From: Antedon bifida
Lineage: Eukaryota > Echinodermata > Crinoidea > Comatulida > Antedonidae
DNA length: 64,000 bases
Assembly: GCA_963402885.1 (NCBI GenBank)
Contig: OY727098.1
Span: forward strand, 22,864,717-22,928,716
Direction: 5' to 3'
Shown: in pieces, positions 28,101 to 39,300 of the stretch
How positions within the stretch are numbered: the first letter of the stretch is position 1
How the letters are laid out: every line of letters begins with the position of its first letter
Notes under the pieces: model-generated
The model's input: only the letters and a program-made list of their open reading frames with translations
Databases searched by the model: none
Told to the model about the DNA's origin: nothing
Program-made: the position numbers and the translations under genes

Positions 28101-31100
28101 TTTATTTTTTGGTATTTTGATATTATTCTGATCTTTTGCGGTCATATTGAAGCTTGTTAAATGTCAAGGTTGGATGTTCTTGCCTTAAATCTGATATTAA
28201 TTTGGACTTTTAAAAGAAAAATTTTAAGCAATCATGCCACTATGCCTTTTAAATTAAAGAAGCACAGCATCAGCTTAGCAGGGAAAATTACAAATAAACA
28301 ACTAGAGTACAGTTAGTACCATACAGTATAATGTACTGTATAGACTACAGTACAGTACAGTATGTCTTGTTAAAATTATATTCAATTCAGTACACATAAT
28401 TCAACTTCTTCAACTACTGTATACAGTGGAGTGCTGTACTTACTTAAAAAAAAATAGTACAGCTTAAAATACAGTACAGTTTAAGTACGTAAAAATTGTA
28501 AAATCTCTAAGGTATTCTGTATTCAACAAAAATTAATTTTCTTTTTTTTTAACAGTTACAGTATTACTGTATACTGGACAATTCAGTAAAAATTTAAAAA
28601 AATTAATACAGCATTACGCCTACTAGAGTACTAAAAGGATCAAGAATTTATGCTATCAACCTATATACAGTAATTTAATTTTAGAATACGTGATTAATAC
28701 CAGGATAGAATAGGGACTTACTAATAAAGCATAATCAACAGGGGATCAACTTGTTTACAGCATTCACTTCCACCCTAATACTTTGATTTACCTAATTAAT
28801 TATTCCATTAACTAAATAAATTTGGGCATACTTTAAATGCTGCTGTTATAGATTATGAAACGCAGTTTCAACATTCCTGGACATGCAAAGCAGAACACGC
28901 TTGGAGGCCAGAACATTCCAAACCAAAATTAAATACTTTTCGTTGAAACTGTGGACGTTGCTTAGCTTGCAGCGCTATCGGATGATACAACATCAATGAA
29001 TAAATGTTTCGTCACATCGTATTTGCTCAAATTTCTGCACACTGTATATTATATACAACTTTCTATTGAACATGCCATAATTTCAAAACATGTTTAAAAA
29101 ATGAATATACTCTATTTAGTATATCCACTCTACTGTAGTAAGAATATAAAATTGTATGAAAAACATGTATTGATAGCAGAATTAGGAATAAACTGAAAGT
29201 TTGATAAACTTTAATTTTTATCGAACATTGATGTACAGTAGAATCAATTAAATCAATTAATTAAAAAAAAGGTTTATGGTTCAATCACTGAGTTACTGTA
29301 CTGTACTGTATTAAAGATGTATTGTCCCCCTCAAAATTTATTTATTTTGTCATTTTATAAAGAGAAAACATAATTTTTTTGGGTGTTTTTCCTATGGGAG
29401 TGATTACTTTATTAAAACTACAAAATAACCTATTCAAAATTTAAATTCAATTTAATTAATCTTAATTTTTGACATTTTTGGGGGACAATACATCTTTAAA
29501 CTAATAAGAAGACCATCAAATCCAGTACTTCTAGACATGGTGTGATCTTAGTAAGTTCCATTCCCATGTTGTTGACAAGACCGATCAGCTGTAAAAATAC
29601 CTATTATTAGGGGGGCTTAATAGTCTTGAATGGGGTAAACACTAGGTATTCATTAGTAAATGTTTAGTCAATAGGATCAGGTTGGGATCCAATGTTACTG
29701 ACCTAAATGGATAAAAACACAGGTGTTTAGTTATATATCCACATAATACTATAAAGTACAGTATCATTGTTTACATTACATTCTAGACATTGAGTAGTAT
29801 ACTTCAGTTTATTACTTAAAATTAAATGTTCGCAACAATTTGGCCAATAATTTAAGATATTAAATCATACAATTCTATTAAAAATTAATAATTTTAGGTT
29901 TAAATTTTTCCCTATTAATGTAGTAAAACAGTACACTGTAGAATGACAATAGAGACTTCCTAATAACAAAACATCTATAAACAATTACATTTAAATGAGG
30001 AGCTCTATTGTTATTTTGCATTAAATGAACTGGCAGAGAAAAAGCTGTAAAAGAATTGTTAAACAACTCCCTGGTTCTATCATACTGTAGAAATTAAATA
30101 GGTCGATTGGACCATGGTTATATTATAATACCAATAAATATAGAGTAAAAAATATAGAAAATTAATTTGTTGAAAAAGTTATAATTTTAATACTAATAAA
30201 GGATCCATTTAAGTAAACCTTTACTTTCTTTATTAGGTTAAAAAAGAAAAAAAAATATTTTTTTTTTATTACATAAGTTTCCTTACCTGCGAAAAATTTA
30301 GTCCATTTAATGGTACACATTGTTCCTCTACTTTTTCGACTGCGCCTGTCCCTTTATTTGATCTATTAGCTTCTTGCGCTAAATATAAGTCCAACACTGG
30401 TATCCCCTTTGCCTTCACATCGGCTTCCGTCAACGAATTCACTAATAACATCACCCACACTGGCCGCTTTCTTTCCCAATTACCCGCAATGGCGTTAAAC
30501 AGATAATCAGCATATAAACCTTTTCCCTTCTGATCTTGCGTCATCCAAGACGGCATCATGAGTCTTACATATTCTAAATGACTTTTTAAGCGTAGGTACA
30601 TACTTTCAGGGAGTACATCTCGTAGATTCTCTCCCTGAGGTAACATTTGACAGTACGTTAGTTCTGATATTGTTTTAGGGTCCGTTAAGTCTAACTCAAA
30701 GAATATATTTTTACTATTTTGAAATGCACGTTTTGTGTTACTTGGTATGTAGTCCCAAACACGTGTATAGGGAACGTGAATTGTCCCAAAGAAATAAGCA
30801 GGAGGGCCTGGTTCTCGTCGAACACGCCATAGGAAAGAGTTCGTTTTACTCTGAAATATAATAAAAATATCAGTTAACTAGTATCTGTTAATAAAATACA
30901 AAATGGTATTGATTTTTCTGCTAGTACTAGAGATTCTGAATATTCTTAACATTAACATTCAAATATCAACAACTTAAATCTTTTTTTTTTCGTCTGGATT
31001 TGAGTTAAATGTTTTCTAAAATGTTGTATCCATCAGGTTTTCACACCCCTTTCAGTTCCAAAATGCCTCAATAGCTCTAAGATAATGGTTGTGTTCTATG

Positions 31101-31415
31101 TAAATTAATGGTTGGTTGAAAACAACAAAAGGCCAGAATTCGGTATAAGTAGCTTAGTAAAATCTTAAACAGAAGACAACCCTCTAACCAGCCAGGGTAT
31201 GCTTAATGACGACACAGCTGCTATGGTAGTCAACAACTCTGCAAATATTATATAAAAAAAACGTAAAAACTATGATTGCAAGGGGTCCTTACCGATTCGT
31301 CTTCGTTTGAACACCTCATTCCTTTTCTTAATTTGCTTATTGAATAAGTCTCTGCTAAAGGGATAAGACACATATAAATCACCATAAATATTCTTGGAAA
31401 TTGGTGCCAGTTCAT
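4120..31415 (-). CDS. TRABD2: TIKI-family metalloprotease (TRABD2), 6 coding exons
   Basis: Predicted 488-residue membrane metalloprotease. TIKI proteins act at the cell surface and in the secretory path, trimming the Wnt N-terminus and so inactivating it. Coding exons in gene order: 31415-31293, 30850-30287, 25974-25653, 10718-10628, 7118-6957, 4324-4120. Phases close at every junction (0, 0, 1, 2, 2). Residues 1-26 ([10 protein letters not shown], then a hydrophobic run) look like a signal peptide. Residues 63-66 are GTIH and 335-338 are GAGH (the second split between exons 3 and 4), matching the two GX2H metal-site motifs of the TraB/TIKI fold. Between them come [28 protein letters not shown] and [14 protein letters not shown], all hallmark TIKI blocks. 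A basic, disordered stretch (residues about 368-400) leads to FNELW and a C-terminal hydrophobic tail. Length fits vertebrate TIKI1/2 (about 505-517). Start: first ATG upstream of the signal peptide. Intron 3 is 14.9 kb. Orthology to TIKI1 versus TIKI2 cannot be told. Confidence 0.93.
5740..5950. repeat. Tandem duplication, about 110-bp unit
   Basis: Both halves contain CTTTCCTA, TTCAAGGATT, and TTTCAATTTCAAACAATAAAT followed by AGACTTA. The copies are diverged by small indels. Confidence 0.65.
6158..6447. repeat. Tandem duplication, about 145-bp unit, two copies
   Basis: Copies at about 6158-6306 and 6307-6447 both run from AGTTTTGATTTCATA through AGTATATTATAAAG, TTTACTAA, AGTGATAGAA, AGATACTTAA, GAGTAAACA, TATCTAAC and GAAGACTTTGTTGGTTCATT. 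Similarity is high, so the event is recent relative to other repeats here. Non-coding. Confidence 0.85.
7119..10627. other. TIKI intron 4 (3.5 kb)
   Basis: AT-rich, with an (ATA)n run near 9170-9190 and TATACCTA microsatellite near 9092-9118. The segment near 8130-8170 (AGCCAATCCAGGATTTTCG) resembles terminal sequence of common marine-invertebrate miniature transposons. No further exon is seen. Confidence 0.6.
15053..17460. mobile_element. 2.4-kb TIR element with dispersed GGACGGGACAT motifs
   Basis: The ends are a 19-bp inverted repeat: GGGGCATTCCACAGTATTT at 15053 and its complement ending at 17460. Both sides are flanked by TAAA (15049-15052 and 17461-17464), consistent with a 4-bp target duplication. 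Inside, a GC-rich word GTYRCGGACGGGACAT recurs at least eleven times in an AT-rich background. Plus-strand copies lie near 15075, 15245, 15432, 15457, 16742 and 17102. Minus-strand copies lie near 16170, 16541-16570, 16912, 16930 and 17266. The right half repeats a unit of about 360-375 bp (16365, 16740, 17101), with TATGAAATTAATAAACAA and AAGATGCATRGTTT landmarks. No transposase reading frame exists, so it is a non-autonomous element. The superfamily is undetermined. Confidence 0.8.
18370..18604. repeat. Possible miniature inverted-repeat element
   Basis: The outer ends contain GTAGTAGAAA and TTTCTACTGTA in inverse orientation. Internally the phrase GTGTCCCCTGAATTAGAG or a variant occurs twice (near 18411 and 18543). 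A related phrase (GAGTGTCCCATGAATAGG) occurs near 48706. Boundaries are soft. Confidence 0.35.
19289..19324. repeat. Perfect 16-bp hairpin with 4-base loop
   Basis: TTCACCTGATTTACCA, loop TCTA, then the exact complement. It sits in TIKI intron 3, outside any recognisable transposon end. Confidence 0.9.
20731..20835. repeat. Dispersed repeat family R1, copy 2
   Basis: It shares GAGGGCATGGTTG, CCCATTAT and AGGAGARTR blocks in order with the copy at 25478-25627. It is diverged. Confidence 0.5.
23425..23606. mobile_element. TTA-flanked palindromic MITE (family M1), copy A
   Basis: The left end is AGCTCTGTCTACACTATCAA and the right end is its complement, degraded at the last bases. The element is flanked on the left by TTA. 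Internally AATATGGTAGTGATATG is repeated three times, giving a short tandem core. Same family as 25232, 43672, 47818, 49785 and 57107. Confidence 0.8.
25232..25350. mobile_element. M1 palindromic MITE, copy B (left end degraded)
   Basis: The right end (GATAGTGTAGACAGAGCT followed by TTA) is intact. The left end is eroded. It carries ATGTCATATCACTACCATAT, the complement of the copy A core. Confidence 0.65.
25478..25627. repeat. Dispersed repeat family R1, copy 3 (longest)
   Basis: It begins ATGAGGGCATGGTTG and ends CGGTTTATCCAGATAAGCTA then CACGAAATAGTCTACGAT. It matches copy 2 over its first half and copy 1 over its last half, so it links the two. It lies about 25 bases downstream (gene direction) of the TIKI exon 3 donor site at 25652. 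Confidence 0.6.
26740..26855. repeat. Tandem repeat, about 31-bp unit, four copies
   Basis: The unit is approximately TAGGCCCTATCTCAATAATA plus GTCTA. The fourth copy reads TAGACCCTATCTCAATA. The first spacing is slightly longer. Confidence 0.85.
29311..29499. mobile_element. TTAA-flanked MITE (189 bp)
   Basis: TTAA at 29311-29314 is followed by AGATGTATTGTCCCCC. The complement of this 16-mer ends at 29495 and is followed by TTAA (29496-29499). Perfect 16-bp ends with TTAA on both sides fit a TTAA-targeting DNA transposon superfamily such as piggyBac or Kolobok. No coding capacity. A degraded relative (ATGCATTGTCCCC) lies near 53526. Confidence 0.85.
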
Positions 31416-34400
31416 GTTAAAGTTACTATTTCTGAGAACACACACGGTGTACCAATACAAACTATATTTTTGCTAGGACCCTCAGAGCAGCCGACAGCGA
31501 GTACCCTGTGTTGTTGCAGTGGCAGCGAAACGAGTTGACAGGCCTGCCGTGTGTCTGAGTTATACATCCCTTCTCTGCACAACACGAAATATCCAGCCGA
31601 ATTGGGTATATATTTAAATGTGCTAACTTCGCCATTCGAAAATACATTGATCTTTTGAATCTATTTCCATGACTTCAACATTTTATATCCAGTGTATATT
31701 CCAAAGATGCATTAGTAAACTATCTTCTGTTCCGAACGACAGAAAGTATCTATAACTTGATCAACAATGCTATTCGCGTGTAGTGTCTTTTGCTAATGTA
31801 AGTACATGCTCAGTGTGTACCGCTTCAATATCCTCGTTCATTGATTGGCTATTTCATGCTTGGCTGACCTCGAAGGATGGCGCTGAAGTCTCAGGTCTCC
31901 GAGGTCCTCCTCTTTTTTTGTAATGACGTAATCGTTAGGCTCAGTTAATAAACCATAACTTCGTAAACTTTTCTACCATTAAACAACGTGCATATCCAAA
32001 TCACATAAATAATTAATTTTCATTCGCAGGCTCTCTTTCAAAGCACTAGTTAGAAACACCTGATATATTTCCGTGGGTGTAGAGGGAAGATTAAAATGAT
32101 TATTATATTATTGCCGTAATTCTGAATCAATCTACGGATTCAAGGTTTTAAAACACACACACCACATGCGGAATATTTCAACTTGATATTTCTCTCTAAT
32201 TGATTCACTTATATCGGTAAAAGTTCTATTATTTTAATCACATTTGCATTTGACATAATCCTAGGCATAATATGTTATAATTACTTAAAACCAAACATTA
32301 CTTCAATCAATGTTCCAGAATTAAACAGCTTCTATAACATATTCTGATGATGAATGATGGATAGATAATTATTTACATATTTAGTAATACATTTTTTAAA
32401 CAATGCATCAATGCCTAGGCTTACCAAATGTCAAATAATTCTGAAGAGGGCGATCAATACGCCGACGATAGTACATATAAGACTACAGTATTATTATAAC
32501 TTCCGTAATGAAAGATTTCATCTTCTAATTTTGTCACTATTAGGCCTATTTGAACACATTTTATCTGAAGAATGAATACTCTAATTACTGTATACACATA
32601 TTCGGTATAAGGCGTGGCCTTTAGATTATCGATGAAATAAAGTTCAACGATAGTGTAAATAAGTCCAACATTTTTTTTTCTTCGAAAAAGGCTCTTTCTA
32701 CATCTCAGAACCATTTGTTACGATTTTAAAGGGATTGAGATGAATTGCTATATCGATTTTTGACAAGTTGTATGTTGAGCCTTTTTGGCATTCATTTTGA
32801 TCAATCACTCAATGAATTAGTTGTTTGTTCATTTCACAATAAATTATAGTTTTGAGTCTCATAAATACGTCCGAATTTGGCTAATAACGTCAAATGTACA
32901 AGTGTGCGGTAAAGATCTTAGCTCCTCTGTCGGAACGACGTTTGCTCAATCGGAACCTTGAATTTTAAAACCATTTAATAGTTGTTAATATTTTACTGTA
33001 GATTGATTCATTAAATGAGGCTAATTCGGCTAATTCGATAAAAGCACGTACGAGAAATGCCGACCGTTCATATAGCAGTAATATGTTCAAAGAATTTATC
33101 AATTTAACGCTTGTCCAAAGATGTATCCAATACGTTTTCTACTCGTATTCCTAGAAAACAAGACAAGTGTCAACTCTGGCAGATTAACGGCGTTGATTAT
33201 AATTCTACGAATTATATTCTATATTAAAACGCATGGGAATATATTACAATAATTGCCGGCCGTAAGTCAACATTAATCAAATTTAAAAAGCGCAATTCTA
33301 AGATTGGATAGACAGCTTGGGAACAGCACAGAGAACTTTGTCTCAATTATTCATTTACCACCACCATACTTAAGCTAATATCAAAATCGTATATCCATAC
33401 GTCTTTTCCGGACAAATTACGCCACAACAAGGAGGGTTGGACGCAAATAATTACGTTTCGGTAGGCCTACGTGGTCAGTCACCGTCAGCTTGAAAGAAGC
33501 TGGCGCAGCTAAAGTGCTACTCAGAGTTTATTAACAATTCAACTATAGGCCTATTTTGTGTCGACTGTCATGTAGTTTAACTTGATTTAACGAATTACTT
33601 TAACGGACAACATTATTATTTTTTTTAGTTTACATGTTTACATCACATATTGTAATTTGCATTTCCTTACAATGAATCTATAACTATGTAGTATATATCC
33701 ATGTCATAAATTATCATTTCACATCGACTTTTCTAATATTATTATACCAGTTTATAGCGCCACAAGTATATAATACTTAATAGTAATAATACGTAGGCCT
33801 ATACACGCATATTTTGTAAGGGCGGTTCAGCCATTTACTTCAGGGAATGTCAGGGACTATTTAGAACACAGTAGTTCAAATTGTTGAAGTGGGTGTATTT
33901 TGTCAAACTCTATTAATGTAATGTATTTATTAAATTACATTGAACTTTGAAGGCGCCGCGCTCTTTGAAATGGGAGGGGCGCTTAGTGGTTTGATATCTT
34001 CATTGGCGCCTATGAGGCGCTTATTCAAACGGATGGGTCTTTTTGCCGGGTACCGGTAGCTCTCTGTTACACTTGTACTTCAATACTTAGCCGGAACATT
34101 TCTTTTTATTGTTTCTTAAATTAATTATGCAAGGGTAGGGTTAATTTAGGCGTATGATAAATAAATACAAACAAAAAGCAGTACATTAGACATATTATGT
34201 TTACCACCTGAGAACGATTGGGTTATGGATCGGTTTTGGCATCTGATCATGATAGGCCTAGGCCTACTTGTTATTGCCGCTAAAATTAAAAACGTACTAC
34301 ACCATCAACCACTCTATGCGGTCTTTGACGATCTTGAAAACGGAAATATGCCGAAGTAACAACGTCCCCATCACCTCTCCCTTCCAAATCCTATCCTAGG

Positions 34401-36301
34401 CGATTGTATTATCGACTTTCCACTTATCAACCTAAAAGTACATTTTTAGTCAAATTACCCACAATCGACTTGTTCGGGAAGTGTAATAATGATAGAAAAG
34501 AGGTTATGATCATGATAGTGGAATAACGAAATGATCATTTCAATTTGTAGGCCTATTAACTAAAACGAAAATAATTTAGGGATGAGTTACCACGGCGATA
34601 AAACCAAAATTAAATCAAAACTAAGTAAAAATGAAAATAGAGTTACGTTTCTATGGTGACATGCAATATTAAATTCAAACCTTTCGATTTAATAAGGACA
34701 GTTCAATTAATTTTATTTTTAGAAGCGTTTTAAATCAACGATGATATTCAGAACTAAATTAGCATGTTAGTAGAACACAATTGTTGGCGATCTTTTTGCC
34801 ATGTCATGAAATCATCTTTCAATTTTTCAGCCGTCACATATGTCCCTTTTGTAAACCTATCATGCCCTTGAGCCACCGTGAGTCAAGTGATTTTGAATTA
34901 TTTTCAAACCTAAAAATCAGTATTTTAAACCACAAATCGAACTCACGACTCACAGTTTAGCAAACCAGTGTACCTGTATGATGTACTGGACTCGGAATGG
35001 AAGAATAGAAACCTTATTCAGAGGGCGCCCCTATTAATAGGGAGACACTTTCCAGTGAAACGAATAAGGAGCTAGACAGTCATATATATAGCCAATATTA
35101 AGGATATTTTTTGGGCCCACTCAAGATACAATATAACATGATTTGGGTATAAAATTGTCACAGCTGGTTTACGAAAGCCCAAATGCCAAGCCATCTTGGT
35201 TTTCCAAAGTATTATTATGCATTACTACTTTAAGACATTCGTTTTATATTTGCTTTCCTTGCAATGGGATGCCAGTCATGTATATAAAAAAAACACAAAT
35301 TAACCAAAGTAATGTACAGTATAAAAATTTATTGAAATCATTATCGAGTATACTTCTTATTAAGTAAAATTTTGAATTTCTTAAATAATTATTGTCAAAT
35401 ACGAGCTTAAAATGAATTGTTATGGAGGGTTTTCTTTAAATAAAAATGTTATTTTTGAATTTCCAAAAAAAAATTTACTACAGGAAATTTAAAATAAAAA
35501 TAGAACCACATCATTTTGTTCTCTCCTAATGACTGAATTGTATTGATCTATCTTTAGTTTATCTAAAAAGAATTGGAGGAATGATGTTTTGATTGAGTTT
35601 TTAGCAATAAATTAAGTCTTTAGTGCAAATACTCAATTCTCCAATGTACAACTCGGATATTAAGTTATGTTTTAGAACCAAGCAAGGATATTATCATAGC
35701 AGTATATGAAATGTTCTACAAAATCATCATACATGTTGTACAGATCATGGAACAATTTCACTCTTCCCTATGCAGACAATACAGTACTATATTAGTATAG
35801 TAGTAGATTTATCAGACTTTAGACTGTATCTGTTAGTTTTCAGAATGTTAACAAGCATCATCATTTTAATATTCCACATTCTCAGTTAAATATTCATTTA
35901 CTTTTTGATCAATAATATTTAATATTTCTTTTAAAATAATTCTGGTTATCATCAACAAAGTTTTTTTTGTTATAAAATGATTAAAATTGATCACAAAATC
36001 AACATAGCTTTCTTAAAAACAATACAATATTCTTCAATATCCTTTCTGCAATGCAATTTCAATATCAGTGTATTTCTATACACAATTTTAAAAGTAAAAT
36101 TGGTTCAGTAACCAAATATATATGGAGGAGAGTTCAATGCAACAGTTTGTATTCTCTGTAAAGATTCTGTCATCATGGTCATTCTCATACTTCACTTTTC
36201 TGTAGAGTAACCCTTTTAAAATACTGTAAATGGCAGAGGTTTACCACCAGTAAAAACAGTATTTACATTTGTTAATGTTTTATGCTTTGTTCATACATCT
36301 A
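31416..36301. other. TIKI upstream region and LSM4 downstream spacer
   Basis: No exon is recognised. The part nearest 31416-31900 should contain the TIKI 5' UTR and promoter: it is less AT-rich and includes GAGGTCCTCC and GGATGGCGCTGAAG words. The 33950-34070 segment has a cluster of GGCGCC/GGCGCT sequences. The part from about 36301 down to 35330 is the probable LSM4 3' UTR, with a minus-strand AATAAA at 35328-35333 as one possible poly(A) signal. Confidence 0.45.
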
Positions 36302-39300
36302 TCATCTCCTTGGTCCACCTCCACCACCACCACCTCTGTTTGGGCCACCACCTCTTCCTCCACCACGACCACCTCTGCCACCACCGCGACCTCCAAAAGC
36401 TCCTAAAAAGAAAAGTTAATTAATTAGATAAATCATGAATTCCACCGAACTTACGAGTTAGAATAACTATAGTGAGGCATTTAATGAATAGGCAAACTGC
36501 CTTAAAATGTGACATGTTTTGAGAAACTATTCTCATCATCAGAACAGAAAACAATGCCTAGAGTACTTATATACCAATAGGACAGGTTGTATGTAAATAA
36601 GAAACATGTCACATTTTAAGGCTGTTTGCTTATTCATTAAATGCCTCACTATAGTTATTTTAACTCAAAAGTTAATTAAAAATGTAAGATGGTCATTCAA
36701 ATAAATGCTGTATCTAAGTTTGGGCATGTACCTCCATAAATGCAGTAATAACACAGAATTTATGATTCAAATCTATTTTCAAATGATTTAATATTTTTGG
36801 AAGCAAAATTGAGAGTATTGTCATTACTATCAATGAACACACATCTGAAGTCAGGATTTCTACAAGGGGATTCCTTCCCCCCCCCCCCCAAAGGGGTGTG
36901 CGAGTGTAACCATGGCAATATAGATTGTTTTAGGCATACCAAACATTTGAATCCCTATGGCTTGGCGTGGGATACTAAAGCAATGTTAGACAAAACTAAA
37001 AGATTTAGCAAATCATATAGGGCATTGACCCTATGAGGTCATCAAAAGTCAAAACTCCAAGGCAAGTTGCCTTTCATCTTAAAAAACAATATTTGAACAG
37101 GTAATGAAGAAAGAAATTCAATTATTATATAAATGTTTGTGGTAAACCACAAGAAAGGTGTTGATGTTGTGAATATAGATTTCTGAAAAAAGTACAAATA
37201 ATAATTCTCATCCTTTAGGAGTTTCTTGTCGCAAAAGACTTGAACAGGAAATAAAAAACATAAGTAAAGAACAATACAGAACTGCTAAGTTGATTGACTT
37301 ATAGTTAATAACATTACGTTTAACAATTATTTAACGGATAAAATGAATACTGTTTAACTATAGCAAATCTGTATAATTTTTTTTAAACGCCAAGGTATTT
37401 GTTAAAGCAGAGGTACAGAGACGTTCATGCGGCTATTATGGTTTTGTTCAATGTCGGTTACTTTTTAGGTCTTCCCTATTTCTCTACATGTCTCCTTTAC
37501 CTTAATCATTAACACAAACGGTGTAGATGTAATTTATGTATAAATATAATAATATACATATAATATGTAATGAATATCAGGTGGTGCTCAGATAAACAAC
37601 CACAAAACTACAATGTTGATATGCCTTTTAGTACTTTTAAAAGTTGTGTACAAGTTTAATTTTCATCGTCACCAAGAAAGCCTAGTTACTACTTTATCAA
37701 TGTGATTACTCAGCATGCTTGACTAATATCATAGTCATATAAATGACAATGTTACAGTTATACAGCTCACGATGAGTGACTACAAATACAATCAAATTGC
37801 AGACAGGATAGAAGATAATTGTCGATTTCCCTCATACCGCCTTTTAAATTGCTTCATGTGATGAGTTCTAATCTTCAGCAGATGTAGAAATTGTTTTTTT
37901 TTATGATACAGAATTACATCAAGTGAAAGTATTCAAGCAATATTTAATTCCTTAATTTTGGCTCAATGCAGCCTTAATATCCTTTAATTCACTGGAACGA
38001 GACAGTGATTAAACTTTTACCATATCAGTAGTTTATCAACATTTTTGGACTACTGTGCATGCATATCACTATATGTGTAGATACTCCTATATCATGCTTT
38101 TAGAAAATCACTTTCTTAACAAGGATATATACATGGCTGCAGTCGCGTGCTCCAATTTGAGTTAGTGTTTACCGACCGACTGACCAACCAACCGACATAG
38201 TGACCTATAGAGTCGCGTTTGCACGCGACTACAAATGCTGTGTACAAGGATACAATATTTGGGCTGGGTGGAGTAGGAGAGATGACCAGTCTAAATTTGA
38301 TCTAATCTCTGTATACCTGTTACTGTACTAGTACTGTATTAATGTAATATCGACAGAATAAAAGACAAAACAGAGGTTTTATTAACATAAAACTGTCATT
38401 AAATGTGTTCACGACTAGTGACAGAAATACCTTCCCACCCGATCACAACCAGATTATATTCGATAAAAGTTTTGCCAAAGGACAAAACCTCCGATAGATC
38501 ACAATTTAACTCTAAAAGAAGAAGAGTGTGTAAACATAGATATTTCTATTTTTCTGTATTTAGTAGCGTAAATCATAATGTCTGTTCTTATAGTAGTTCA
38601 ATATATCAGTACCATACTGTAAAGGTAAAGAGCCAAGAAATAGGTTATAATAATTTTCTTTTACCCATATATATGTCAACTACAGTAATTACGACAGAAA
38701 TAGACTCTGAATGTAGTTTAGTATTCTACACTAATTGAAGGTAATTAAACATTAACCATAAATTGGTCAATTTATTAGCGCTTTTCAATATTTATTCTTC
38801 TGTCTGGTGTGTAGGAGACATGTTGTGTCTCCTTTCAACAATACATAACATAATTGACTAAGAATCAAGAACTCGCTGTTACATTAACACTGTGTACCCG
38901 ATTTTCAAGAGCCATTGACTTGCAATTAGTATGCTATTTCTATTGGAACAAGTGCTTTCATTTAGTATAGAGTAATTCAAACTCCCTTGACAAATTTACT
39001 TCAATGGGGTATTATGGAAGTCAGTCTATGGGAAGTGGTCTTTGGAGAGTATCTAACTATCTTGCCCCTGGCTAGTACTTTATACAAGAATGACATAGAT
39101 ACACCCACTGGTACAGAGGTATTTCCACTAAATAACACCCACACTGGCAAGTTACTTAGGTAACATACAAATATTGATGCTTTATACTTGCAATGCATTT
39201 GTCGAGTGTATCCTTTGTATATTTGTAGGCACGATAAGTTCCACAATTATGTACCAACAGACTATGCCTACTTATTTTTCAGGAAAATTATTTTTTATAT

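Larger units (their letters stand above)
25975..30286. other. TIKI intron 2 (4.3 kb)
   Basis: It contains a fourfold tandem repeat (26740-26850), a TACAGTA/TACTGTA-rich patch (28310-28640) and a TTAA-flanked miniature element (29311-29499). No additional exon is seen. Confidence 0.65.

Noticed and set aside
31416-31460. Longer TIKI N-terminus (15 more residues)
   Set aside because: The upstream in-frame start would be TTG. The ATG at 31415 directly precedes a good signal peptide.
36887-36899. Run of 13 C as a quadruplex-type regulatory site
   Set aside because: A single homopolymer run cannot form a unimolecular quadruplex by itself; more likely slippage within a repeat.
38403-38738. 111-codon open frame on the plus strand
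   Set aside because: It lies in LSM4 intron 4; no recognisable domain and ordinary AT-rich composition.
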